A stretch of 64,000 nucleotides of DNA from Tremella fuciformis. Taxonomy: Eukaryota > Basidiomycota > Tremellomycetes > Tremellales > Tremellaceae. The notes under the pieces were generated by a model that saw only the letters and a program-made list of their open reading frames with translations, made no database searches and had not been told where the DNA came from. The stretch is from NCBI GenBank assembly GCA_032768795.1, contig CP136493.1, forward strand, positions 62,001 through 126,000, given 5' to 3'. Every line of letters starts with the position of its first letter. Position 1 is the first letter of the stretch. Made by a program: the position numbers and the translations under genes. Below are positions 12,001-22,862 of the stretch, one piece after another.

Positions 12001-13199
12001 CGTGCTGAGCGCTCGTGCCGTGTCGAATCATCTTCATGATCAGTTTCTAACATCTACACCGGGTAGGGGAAACACAGGAAGAGGAGAGACGGTGCAAGAC
12101 AAAGAGGACTTGCCACACTGATGATGATCGTGCTTGTCGTCGGGCCTAACCCCGGGTTGGTTCTACGGCGTCTGATCCCTTGTAAAAGGTCCTTGATGTC
12201 CTGCTCTTTCGCGATCAGAACCGAGTTGAAAGAGCTATTCGCAGGCGAAAGACCGTAGGTGCGTATGCGACCTCTGATCTTTGACCCACCAGTCTGTCGC
12301 GGTGCGTCAGCGCTTGCTTACTGTTCCGTTACAATAGGTGTGGTCTCTCACCTGCCACTCGGGGGTATCATTCGAGAGCAGGTCTCGAATGGCTTCTTTG
12401 GCTCCGATGTGCTCGAGCTCTGCAACATTGACAAGAAGGTTCAACTCAGACCCTGCTGACTGCCTCTTACCCAAAACCTTCAGGAGGGCCTGGTAGACGG
12501 CGGTGGTATCGATACGGTCCACCTGGGGAGCCGCCGGAAGCGAAGTCGGCCTCTGGAGGATGCGCGCTATTGGCTTTTTGAGACCACTGACAAAGCTTCG
12601 AGCTTTACCGTTGGTCTTTGACGCGGGGGCGGGCAATCGTGACTCTGGCTGAGGCTGTGGCGGCTCGACGAATGATATGGACGCTCGACATTCGACGGTG
12701 GGAGTGAACAAGAGGATCCCAGACGCTCGGGGCGCAGCACAGACGTCTAGAGTAAGGGTCAGTCGGAAACATAGAGTCAAATGTTGATGCTTACGATCAA
12801 TGACATGACTTGCGGTCTTGTCGACGAGTTCCAAACCTCCAAGTGGTCCGGTAGAGTCTGCGATCAGGACATTTCCTAGCTGTCAGCGAGACCGGTTATA
12901 CATTAGCAGCGAGCTCGCAGCGAGCTCGCAGCGAGTCGAAGGCGCCCACGGAATTGTGCGTTTCTGGTTCCCCTGTCAACAGAAAACTTGACCCTGCCGG
13001 CTCCTGGGTCGCATGCGAGTACTCGACCTCCATCCACTACCTGTCCCTGTCCTTGATAGGGTTCGAGCACTCTGCGATGTGTCAATCGCAATCAAGAAGG
13101 GAGGGGAGTGCTTGCTCACATCAGACTAGCATTGAAGGTCTCGACGGGGCACGAGTCTGAGCCCGACTGCCCGTCTTGACAATCTTCGACCGTCACCAT
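9085..13199 (-). CDS. highly divergent kinesin-like protein
   Basis: A multi-exon gene starting at the ATG 13197-13199. Exon 1 is 13120-13199; the next exon keeps frame across a short intron. Kinesin motor blocks can be followed in order although none is well conserved: QFRNVLIADSTG..ELVDKTASHVID (compare FxFDxVF..VFxxVVxPLV), GILLFTPTVECRAS where a kinesin has FAYGQTGSGKT, ALLKVLELEHIGAKEAIRDLL once a 51-nt intron is removed (compare VSFLEIYNExIRDLL), a SPANSSFNSVLIAKEQDIKDLL block then STIII where kinesins have the switch-I neighbourhood, and MDSLTDPVYEIVLACTSAIP..LATILEHLAGIRA (compare DSLGGNSxTxxIxxISPxxxxxxETLxTLxFAxRA). The P-loop GKT/S is gone, so ATP hydrolysis is doubtful. The last exon (9085-9414) ends SKWLK. 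Its 5' intron begins with a GC donor and contains a heptamer repeat. Alternative: an unrelated lineage-specific protein. Confidence 0.55.
9449..9504. repeat. (GGGATGA)8 microsatellite in an intron
   Basis: Eight perfect head-to-tail copies of the heptamer. On the minus strand they lie between the donor CCAG|GCGAGT and the acceptor ATGCAG of the kinesin-like gene, so they are intronic in that model. G-rich tracts of this kind could fold in the single-stranded state, but nothing here proves that. Confidence 0.9.
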
Positions 13200-13438
13200 T
13201 GCAAAGATACTCGAGAAAGAAGAAACAGGGCAGCGAAATGAATGTCGAGGTGATGGAAATGAACGGCCCGTGAAAGCTGATAAAGCCGCCTATCCCCGCA
13301 GATATCAGCGTTGTGGCACTTTGCCACCCACCCAACTGGTTATCACGTGTCCCGGCTTCGTTGTGATTATTGTGTTGTCTTTCTTGTTCCACATTCGTTG
13401 ATCGAAATCGCTACGCTGTCAATGGCGGATAACGCTCA

Positions 13439-16000
13439 ATGCCAGATCAAGATCCACCACCGCCGCATCGCCGGCCTCAACCTCAGCCCCAGCCTCAGCC
13501 CCAGCCGCGCGCCCTAGCCGAGTTGGCCGAGTTTGAGGCTGTAGATGGCTTGATTTCCATGTCAAAGTCAACGTCGACGTCGATGGCGATCCGCGTCAAC
13601 GAGACGATGAGCCTGGAGGCTGCCGACTCAGTTATCAGTGTAACAGAGAGTAAGAGGCTCGTCAGGAAGCGCGCAAACACCTCGACGGGTAATACGGAAG
13701 TGTTTCGAAATGTCAAGATCAGATATAGGTGAGCCATCTGTCTTGTTCTCAGCGCGAGCGTCCCTTGGCTCGAAGAGCTCATGCTCAACCCAGTGGCCAC
13801 GAAGCACATGCAGAAGCGGAAGCGGGCGCTTCATCGAGCTGTTGGCGATTCATCTATGATCCCTCCTTTTTCGATGTGTTCTCACTCGACGCGATAAGTA
13901 GGTACGCAAAGGTTGGTGTCTCAAGACTTTTCACGAACGAATGCTGACTTATTCGGCAGTTCCTGGGGGCAGCAATGATTGAACGCCGGATCGCAGTCGA
14001 CCTGGCCATACCGCCATCGTCTCCGCCTGCAGATGCTGTCCTTTTGGTACCATCGGAGCAGCACAAGCATCCCTCTTTTCGTCGGCCTGACACTCCAGCT
14101 CCTGATCCGACAGAGGCCACCCCCACCGATTTGACGACGGCAGACTTTGTGCGGGCCAAGTTGGCCATGCAGATCACCTGCTTAAGAGAAGCGACCACCA
14201 CCGTCCGTCGCCCATCGAATCTTCCCCTCATCGTGTCGTCAGGCTGGATTCTAGCAACAGCCAGTCTCACGTCGTCGGCGGCAACGCATGAGGATGCCTG
14301 GCTACCGGATGAGGTTCGTCATATATCGGTCTCGGGCGCGAAAGGGTGGTTGCACGGAGTCAGACTGCTCAGAGCTCTGTACATTGCGAGAGTGTGTTGG
14401 GGACTAACAAGCTTTGTCAACCCTGATATTGCGAGTACGTACAAATTGGCGAACGTGGAGAAGGCGGTGCGGACAGTGTCGATGCAGCAGACCGACTACC
14501 CTGTGAGTCTCCAGATGTGCCCTTTGGAAATGTTGGCGGGGACATGTAGCTGACAGCTGCAGATCGCTCAGAGATATGGAATGGCTGGTGTAGGCAATTT
14601 CATCCGCCGGCACAGAGCCTTCTGGGTCTTCCACATGCCCTCTCTTGCCAAGCTGCTCCCGCTCCATTCTGCCGAGCTGCTCCGTCCTGCGAAACTGCCG
14701 CCTCTTACTGTCACCCCATCTCCCTCCATCATCTCGGAACGTCCAAAGTCAACACCAACGGCTCTCTCGGCCCCAACCTTGCAGGAGGCGGATACCTTGG
14801 CTCCGAATACGTGTACGTATACGCAGGAGCCAGCTCCGCTGCTTGCCTCCCCTCCCTCCATTGCCCAATCTCGCGCCGCTGCCCTGGAGGATGTTGCACC
14901 AGCGATCCATGCCGACGATCCCCCTCCCTACTTTGGGTTCGAGTCGGGCGATCGGGATGCGTCTGTGAGCGATAAGGCGTCCCATCACACGCAGCGAGCG
15001 TCATCGGCGTCAGAGCCGGCGGCCCCGGGCACAGCTCGATACCCAACGAAAAGAGATTCCCCGTCAGTCAGGCCAGACGAACCGACTCGAGCTGCCGCTT
15101 CAAATTGTCCAAGCTCATCCCCCACGGAATCAGTTGCGTCCGGACGACCAGTTTCATCCAGCTCCTGCCTGGGTCTTCCCGTCGAACCGCCCGTCAACCC
15201 GTTGATCCAGAGCCCGACCATCTCCCCTGCCCAAGCCCTCACAACCGCACCGACGTCGATCATGTCATTGGGCGATCAGCCTGCATCGCCCTTGATGCAC
15301 TGCGTTCCTCAACTGCGAGTGGTCGACCAAACTAGGCACACATCGCCAATACTGCTTGAATGGAGGCACAAATACTCGTGGATGACACGTTGGGTGTCCT
15401 CGTTGATGCAAGTTGACGCCAGCGTGAGTCGCACCTTACACAAAAGAGGAATGCTAATTGCATCTTCAGCCGACTTTGACTATGCACCGCTTTTCCTCGA
15501 CCGGATCTTTGATACTGGTCCTCATTCGTCCTCTTGACTTGGCTCCACCTGTCGGCACTAACGGCACTTTGACCGTCGATACCGGTGGGACATCTGGGAA
15601 AGAGGCGATAGACCACAGAGTAACGCTTTACCTGCTGGTGAGCTCCCGGGAAGAATCGCCACACGCAGGGTCGGATGTGAGTGAAGACCATACGGTTCAT
15701 CAGCGAGATATGCTCATTGTTGACATTCTAGTCGTCCCGTTTGTTCCTTCGATACTGGAAAACCGTGCTGGCCGTCCGCAAGGATTGCGTAGATGACGGA
15801 GTTTACACGGCGGTGAGTCATGTCTGTCATGGCCGCATGAGAGAAGGAGCGAGGGTGATTCGCCCCAGGTTCATCCCTTACCGGTCATCGTGTCGTATCA
15901 AACAAGCCTGCAGAATAGCCCGAGCGAAGCGGAACAGCTTGTCGAGCAGATTGAGGCATGTTGCAAAGAGATTGACATTCCGGCAAACGGCTTGTTTTAA
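13439..16000 (+). CDS. unknown multi-exon protein
   Basis: The likely start is the ATG at 13439, giving a Pro/Gln-rich N-terminus. Later exons include SCWRFIYDPSFFDVFSLD near 13840-13900, a helical block around 14150-14500 (LAMQITCLREATTT, HGVRLLRALYIARVCWG), a long Pro/Ser/Thr-rich linker 14650-15300, and a C-terminal part in which three introns join cleanly: after 15423, after about 15640 and after about 15810, each GTGAG..CAG or TAG. The protein ends EIDIPANGLF with the stop at 15998-16000. No family was recognised. The gene is head to head with the kinesin-like gene (240 bp between starts). One early splice near 13915-13975 could not be resolved. Confidence 0.5.
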
Positions 16001-17613
16001 GCACTGCACTGCACGAGGACTCTACCCGCTGGAATCGCTCAAGGCGAACCGAGTGCCGTCGATGCACCAACGCACAACAGTGCCGAGTCAATTTGCCGGG
16101 CTGCGATCCAATCCCTCAGGTCCCACATGCGGAATTCTTCGGATGACGGTCTCTCGGCTGGGTGCACTCCTCGGCTTATCGTGGTAACGAGGGCAGCAGG
16201 ATCGCGCGCCTGCGCCTGCGCCCGCCCCGGGAACCCTGCCTGTGATCGAGCGAGTTCGATGCTGCGTCAAGAGCAGCTACTGCACGCCAGGCCAGACGAG
16301 CGGACGATACTCTGCCGCGGAATCCCGTCTTTCCACCCGACAATACAGGGTTACTCTGATTGTACGGCTCGACGATGAATGTGGTATACACTCGCACTTG
16401 ACTTCCGAGGCCATGTTCAGCTGTTCGAGCTCGAGCGTTTCGGATATGGCGCCGAGCACTCCTGGCGCGCTGTCGACGAGGCATGTCGGCAACGGCCAAT
16501 CCGTCATCTCCTCACCGTCTGATAGTACCCCGTGCAAGTGTCGCTGGCGACATCCCGACATGTCGACGACACGACTTGACTCGAGTATTCATTCTCGTCT
16601 TGCATCCCGTTCCGTCCCGTCACTTGCGGCCACTATCGCATGTCTCTACTGCGTCAGCCACTTACTGGCCCTCCCTCGTCACATACGAGTACTCGAGCGC
16701 TGCAGGGAGTGCCAGGCGCCTTGGTGGAGCTGATCGTCATCCGGTTTTTGACTGGTCGGTCGAGAATATTCCCAGCTCTGCGTCCCCAGTTTCGTCTTGT
16801 CACTTGTACTGATTCCAGGCGACTACTGCGGACCTCGCTCGTTCCCATATTCGTCCTACTGAATGCCCAAGTCCACGTTGGAATCTCGAGCACAGTACTA
16901 TACTGTAACCATCTCCACTCGAGGCGAACTTTCGACTTGTTCCAAGTCACACCCGAATACGCGAGCTGCCTCACATTGAATAGCATGACGTCTATCTCGC
17001 CTTAACGCACCTCGTCGGCTTGGAAGGTACGAGTACCTCGGCTAGTCGGCCCCACTGGCGATCTACCTCACGGGCGTGAGAGAGATGGCTCAACCACTGG
17101 CCTCGGCCTTGAGCTTGGAGGTCGCGCGCGACCGACTCTGCCAGCCCGCCACCTGCCGAAGTTGAATTGAACTCTGCCTCTCCACCCCAGACTTAGAGTA
17201 ACGCCTCATCAGGTGAGACCGGGACAACTAGAAGACAATGAGGCTGTGACTGGACGATATACTGTATACGTGTACTCGTAGAGCTGCAGAGAGATACTGT
17301 AACTAGGTAAATGCATGCTCTCGACCGTTGTGTAACATGTCTGGGTGTATAGTACAGTAGCAGCAGAGCAGTTCGGTCCAGTCCTTATCCTCATTCCAAG
17401 CCTCCCTGTTCCATATTCACGTTGTCAGTCGTCGAAAGCAAGCAAGCAAGGCTCGCAGCTTGGATCGTGCATCATCACCACATACAGTATCAGAATACTT
17501 GGTCGTACCACTTTCCTTCCAAGACTTGCCGGTCAACTAGCTCTGAGTCGATCTGCACCTCGACCAGGGCACATTGCCGCAGTACAAGGTCCTGTGCAAT
17601 CTCCCCTCCACTG
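16001..17613. other. region without a resolved gene
   Basis: Several medium open frames occur on the + strand (about 16242-17005), one with a Cys-containing FELERFGYGAEHSWRAVDEA-like stretch near 16420-16480, which could be exons of a small gene. No frame set could be joined with confidence. The right part (17010-17610) looks non-coding. Confidence 0.35.
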
Positions 17614-19870
17614 TCACGCGCGATCCCCGCAGATGCCTGCTTCACCCATCTGCACAAGAGCTGCATCCGTGATACGAGATGCTTGTGTTGCGGGATTTTT
17701 CCCTCCTGGCTGACTCGGGACGAGAATTCGGATAGCGCCTCGAAGCAGTATCTGAGCGTGAGCGCAGCGCCGCACGCGTCTCCACCCCCATGTGGCCTGG
17801 CCGAACGCGTGTGAGCAGGAGAAATGAGAGGTACCTCGAGAATGGAGAGCGCTTTTCTTCCGGATTACGAATAATAGTTGCCCCATACACGGCCAACTCT
17901 GACCCTATCAGCAGCGTCCCCAAATGTGACCAGCCGTAAGTTGCCAAAGGCTCACGGACAGGTATGCCCCATGAGTGGTACAGGTTGGAAGAGACCATCA
18001 ACGAGTCTTCAAATGTCTCGACGGCATGTGGCCAACCACCGGGCACAATCCTGGAGCCAATGTCAGCATTGCCTCTGTCCAGACAAGTGTCTTGCCCAGC
18101 AGGCAGTCAGCCATGCAATGAGCGACCCACAATACGTCCCCTCGACCGATCGTCACGGCTCGGATACTGCTCACTTCGTACTGGACAGGCTGCAGCGATG
18201 CCTCACCTACGAGTCAGTCAGTAGTCAGTATCGCCTCGGCTTTGCGCGCCGGACAGAAAGAAAGAACCCACTTTGCAACGCCCGTGCGATATTCGCGTAT
18301 GTCGGCTCGCAGAAGTACACTCTCTCCCAGGTCAGTTCAGCTTTCTCGGCCTTGATACCGACAAAGAAAGGGGCAGACTCGCTTTTACACCAGCGAGAGG
18401 AGCCATGACGAACGCGGTCCCCTCAAAGTCGACGTGCCAGCCGGTCACTGCTCCGCGGGTCGATATCTGAACGTCAGTTGCGGACAAGATCACACAGACT
18501 CACGTGGACGAAAGATGTAGAGAGCTGGACATCATACTTGACCGACCCTCCGCGGTTCGATCGAGCTTTCCACCGGAATGCCCAGTTACCTTCCGACACA
18601 CATGTTGGTGGTCGCCAGTCGCCAAGGACGGCGTGGTCATCGATCATGAGCGGATGGACGAGTTGAAGCGGCCGAGGAGGTTCGATACTGCTGCTCTCTT
18701 TGCTGATGACCTCGCTGAGCTGCTTGACGGCATTGGATGGCGTGACTGACTTGGCAGTATGCGTTCGACAGTCTGATTGAGGGAAGGGATCAGCATATGC
18801 GCCTGATATATGGCTGAAAGCTGCTCACCGGTAAGGGAGACCATCTCAGATATATAGGCCGGTAGGTTTTGGAGAGTGGCGGCTATGTTTCCATCCATGT
18901 AGCCGCCCATTCTGTAATATTGCTCAAATGGTCCGGCCTGCCGCCGTCTCACAATGCGTGGCTGGGGCATGTCGACCACGAGCTGTCCTCGGGTCGGTTT
19001 CGTATATACGTCCAGCCAGAAGGTGGGTTTGGCGGTATCAGCCGCGGTCACCGGGACGACAAATCCGTCGGTACCTGCCATTAGCATCATCATCCAGTGT
19101 CCCACTTTGCTGCCTGATGTGAGGAACCCACGCTCAGAAGCATCTCGAGGCACGAGCACTCCGAGATTGAGTATCGAGTCGTAGATTGTCCCGCATACTG
19201 TCTCGCAAATGGCTGGCGGGGGCTCGCACGGTGAGGGAGGCGGTGAAAGTGAAAGTGACAAGGGCCGTCGGCGAGGCATCTCATTTTCCCAAGAAGGCAC
19301 TGGGTCGGACTGCGGTTCAAGCACATGGGCGGGGAGGGCTCGTTGATCCGTGTTGTTGTCGACGTGAGGAGTGAGACTGACGTCGCGTCGTCGTCCGGTG
19401 AGATGGTGGTACGCGCTTTCAGCCGCGACACTCTCCTGTCTGCGACCATTCTCTATATCTATCTCCTGTGTGTCCCCGCTCCCAGCTGGGCTTTCCGCTA
19501 ATTGTCGCTCCAGCCAGGTAAGATTTCCCAAGAGTGTAGCCAAGAGGTTCGAGAGACATTCGGGCATCCTGTATCTGAACCGGGTGACGAAGATTTCGCT
19601 CAATAAGGAGCGTGTTGACGAGCACAGGAGCAGTATGGACGAGTGCTGCAAGGCAAGCACGAGTCGAGATCTGTCCAGCAGCAAGACGAGTGGGATGGTC
19701 GTGGGCGAGAGACACGAAGAGGAAACTGCTCCGGAGGGCCAAATGCCTGTCAAGAGGCGCAGCTTGAGGGACTGAGATGGTTCGAGGTTGGACAGAGGAG
19801 CCATGACGGTTGCAGAATCGAGCGGGGATGTTGATACTGGGGTTGGGAGACCGATAATGACAGAGGTCAC
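17614..19870 (-). CDS. JmjC-type (Fe(II)/2-oxoglutarate) oxygenase-like protein
   Basis: Read right to left. The N-terminal part (19870 to about 18800) is low in recognisable domains. After an intron near 18780-18840 the sequence has the JmjC signature: TGWHVDFEGTAFVM (His and Asp iron ligands, codons at 18428-18436), a KAEKAELTWERVYFCEPT block matching the usual KGEKxFYLIPPT, then GDVLIVPGGWPHAVETFEDS with the distal His ligand at 18028-18030. Order and spacing resemble KDM2-type demethylases, which act on histone lysines, but substrate cannot be told from here. Several short introns interrupt the domain. The frame between MAPLAG and FFVGIK (about 18370-18410) is not resolved and may hold an intron or a frameshift. 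The C-terminus is best read as ending at 17614. Confidence 0.65.
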
Positions 19871-20390
19871 AGATTGTCCCCGGCGACATGCCTCGCGGAT
19901 GTGGGCTTGGTCGAGGGGTGCGGTGGTCTGCGCGTCAGTCCCTCTCCACTGGTACGCTGGGTTCCTTCACAGAGGCAGAGCCTTGCTTCAGCCTCAGCAG
20001 ACTGCCGAGATCCAAGGCTGGGGCGAGTGCATGACCATGATCACACTCGAGAGGGTCGGAGAAGAGATCCCTTATTGCTCTTTTCAGAAGCGCGCTCCTG
20101 TCCCCGTCCCCTTCCATTCTCGTCTCCTCGCCATCGTGCATCCAAGGGCAGCCTGACCGATACCGATGTCAGCGTGGCAAGCATCTAGAGTGTAAAGAGA
20201 GAGAGAGAGAGAAAGAGAGTTGTTTGGTCATCGTTTGGGGTCGACAAGTCACGTGACATGTAATGGAATACAGTATTGTCTGAGAGGATTAGCAGTCCGG
20301 AAATCACTGTCCTAATCTCAGACCCCGATGCTACTAAATCTCCTAATGATCGCGTGAAAACATTAGCGGCGACCTCCGATACTTGTATTA

Positions 20391-20433
20391 GTGGACGAAA
20401 GGCGTTGGTGGACGAAACGCTACGGATCACGAG
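20391..20433. repeat. solo pogo-family terminal repeat (relic)
   Basis: The segment reads GGACGAAAGGCG..GGATCACGAG and is followed by TA, matching the right end of the pogo elements at 3511 and 37897 apart from a few changes and a short deletion. No matching left end was found within the preceding several hundred bases, so it is a relic or one end of a very decayed copy. Confidence 0.75.
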
Positions 20434-20486
20434 TACAATCTGCATAGGACGTTTACCTTAGTTCCTAGTATTCTTCAGTCTAATCT

Positions 20487-22484
20487 TCAGTCACCCTTCT
20501 CAGACTCTGCGTCGTTGTCATCCTCATTGCTCAGATCGATATCAAGATCATCATCGACATGACCCTCCTCCACTCTAGGCTGCTGGACAGCATCTTTGTC
20601 GGAATCAGAGTCCTCATTGAGAGTGGTGTATAATTTGAGGAAGTCGGGTTCCTCTTCTACGTCGGTCGCTCGCTTGATCCTCTTCGCTTTGGGTCCCGGC
20701 GGTGAGTATGAGGATGAAGGTGAGGCGACTACGAGGCCAAGCACCCCGTGAGATGGACCTTTTGTAGCCAGATCGACAGAAGGGGAGAGAGAAGAGGCAA
20801 TCTCGGCTGCGCGTGATCGGGTCAATCGTTGGCATGGACGACTTGCAGATTGCGATGGAGGTGGCGAAGTAAGGGACGGTGGACCCGCTGAGTGTAGCCG
20901 AGCCTCGCACTCCTCCTGAACGCTCCGAATCTCCCTCGTCTTGCTCGTCTCTCCCGGTACATCGTCCGTAAGACTGATGGAGGTGGCGGCACCAGAATTG
21001 GAAGTAGAAGCTGGTTTGTCTTGTTCATGGCCGGGGCCTTCGACGTCTGCTTGCCTTTCCTCGGACATGACATGGACGACATTGCCTTGATGGTGAGAGT
21101 CTGCTGCGGGCAGCTCTGAAACGTGCGTCAACGTGGGCTCAAGCTCCCAGTGGGTTCTGGCTCACCGTCGTGTTCTGTCACTTGTGGAGCGTGATCGATG
21201 GCAGATGTGTCTTCCACCGCAGGTTCCCGCGCTGCCGCTTCACTCGCCGACGTGTCAGAAGAGCTCACGTTCGGACGTTGCGAGTCCCCGCTGTGTGCAA
21301 TGGCGACCTTGCTAATGAGGGTGTGCATCGCGGGAGAGGAATCGTGTATGTCGAGTGTGATTGCCAAGATATTGGCCGGGAGATCAGACGGCTGTGAATG
21401 CTGGCACATGTGCAGAGCGCGTAGGACGAACGCAAGCTCGTCTTGCCAATCGATATCCTCAGTCCTGCTTGTCAGCGAGGTGCATCCTTCTCTCTCTTTC
21501 CCTTGACTAACCATTCTGCCTTCTCGGTGTCCCAGTAAACCACTCGCCAGGTCGCAAATTGTTGATCGAGAATGACTGCCCGGCTACGCGTCAGTACTGA
21601 ATTGGCTCATCTGAGGACGCTGAGGCTGGAGACTCACCTCGACCAGCGCATCATGTCGATGTCTCCCAGTGGCCTTTTCCCATGCGAGGCCGCCTTGACG
21701 ATATCCGCTTCCGCCTTCCCCTTCTTGAGAAGCTGCCTCTGCCGGCGCTGAGAGGCCAGTGACCGAGCTGGCCGGGTGGCACCGGTGAGGGCGGCAGGCG
21801 CAAGGCAGAGAGCCTCCTTCAAACGGTTGAAAACCGTTTCTACGACAGTCGTGATCATTCGTCCGTTTGAGGCCGCGGGAAAGGTGAAGATTCCATTCCA
21901 TATAGAGTAGGGGTCGGCCACGAGAAAGTTGTAAGTCTGGGTGTCTGCGGAATACATCGCAAAGTTTGTCCATGAGTTGTGCTGTGGGGAATCCAGCATG
22001 ACCTCTCCAATCTCGGTGATGGTGGGTGCGGTGTGTGCGGATGAGCTTGTATTCGCAACGGTATACAATGGCACCCTCGCAGTCAGCCACGAGCGAATCG
22101 ACGAGGTGGAACAAGAGCTTACCAGTACCCCTCGCCCTGAATGACCTCCCATGTGATCTCCAGGCGTGATGCGTCTATTACGAACAACCAGATCGAGCCC
22201 AACATCTTGTCATTCGGTGGGACGTATGCTCGGCTAGTCTGCGTGAGGTGATCGTCCATTGACTATACCAGACTGCAGGTGGGGAACGGCGGCTGACAGC
22301 CCGAGCAGCGAAGCGAGGTGGAGAGTGACGTGGTGGTGGCGATGGGCGATGGGCCGGTGGGGGGAGGAAAAGAAAGGCAAAGGAAAGGAAGAACGACGCA
22401 CCCGAACAAATGAAAGCCTACTTTGTTGGGTGGCTGTGAGGCCGTCCAGAGGGTCGAGATAAAGTCTTCATGCTCTTCGCCCAT
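20487..22484 (-). CDS. unknown protein with acidic C-terminus
   Basis: Exon 1 begins at the ATG 22482-22484 (MGEEHEDFISTLW) and is followed by a long intron; the next exon resumes in frame at about 22263 with SMDDHLTQTSRAYVPPNDKM and a hydrophobic IWLFVIDASRLEITWEV block. The middle region reads SWTNFAMYSADTQTYNFLV and then RMITTVVETVFNRLKEAL. The final exon (to the stop at 20487) is low complexity: Ser/Pro-rich with a basic KAKRIKR patch, then a strongly acidic tail. A nuclear protein is possible from the basic and acidic patches, but the family is unknown. Exon borders between 21580 and 21130 are provisional. Confidence 0.5.
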
Positions 22485-22862
22485 GGTGTTGCAGCTTGAT
22501 GCCTTACGAGTAGAGGTGAATGAGAGAAAGATCAAGAGTTGAACGAGAGAAAGAAAACGTTGAATGAATGTTCAAACAAGCGACATTTATATCATCTTTC
22601 GCTCTCTTTGCTCTCATACTGTACTGTACGTGCATGCTGCTCTTAGTGGGGCTGTGCTGGTCTGTCTGCATCAGCCTGCTCACATCTGCATCTGGCATAT
22701 GGCATATGGCATATGCATCTGCAGATTCGTAGTCATGCTAACATCCCCTGGCGGCCTAGGGGCGAGAGAAAATAGGCGCCCCGTCTTCAGAAAGAAAGAG
22801 AAACACGTGGCCTAACTATGTCTTTCGACTAATCATCTCTCTCCCTCCTCATCATCATCCCG

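Noticed and set aside
13126..13392. Minus-strand frame upstream of the kinesin-like start
   Set aside because: It overlaps exon 1 in another frame and has no motif; exon 1 at 13120-13199 joins cleanly to the next exon.
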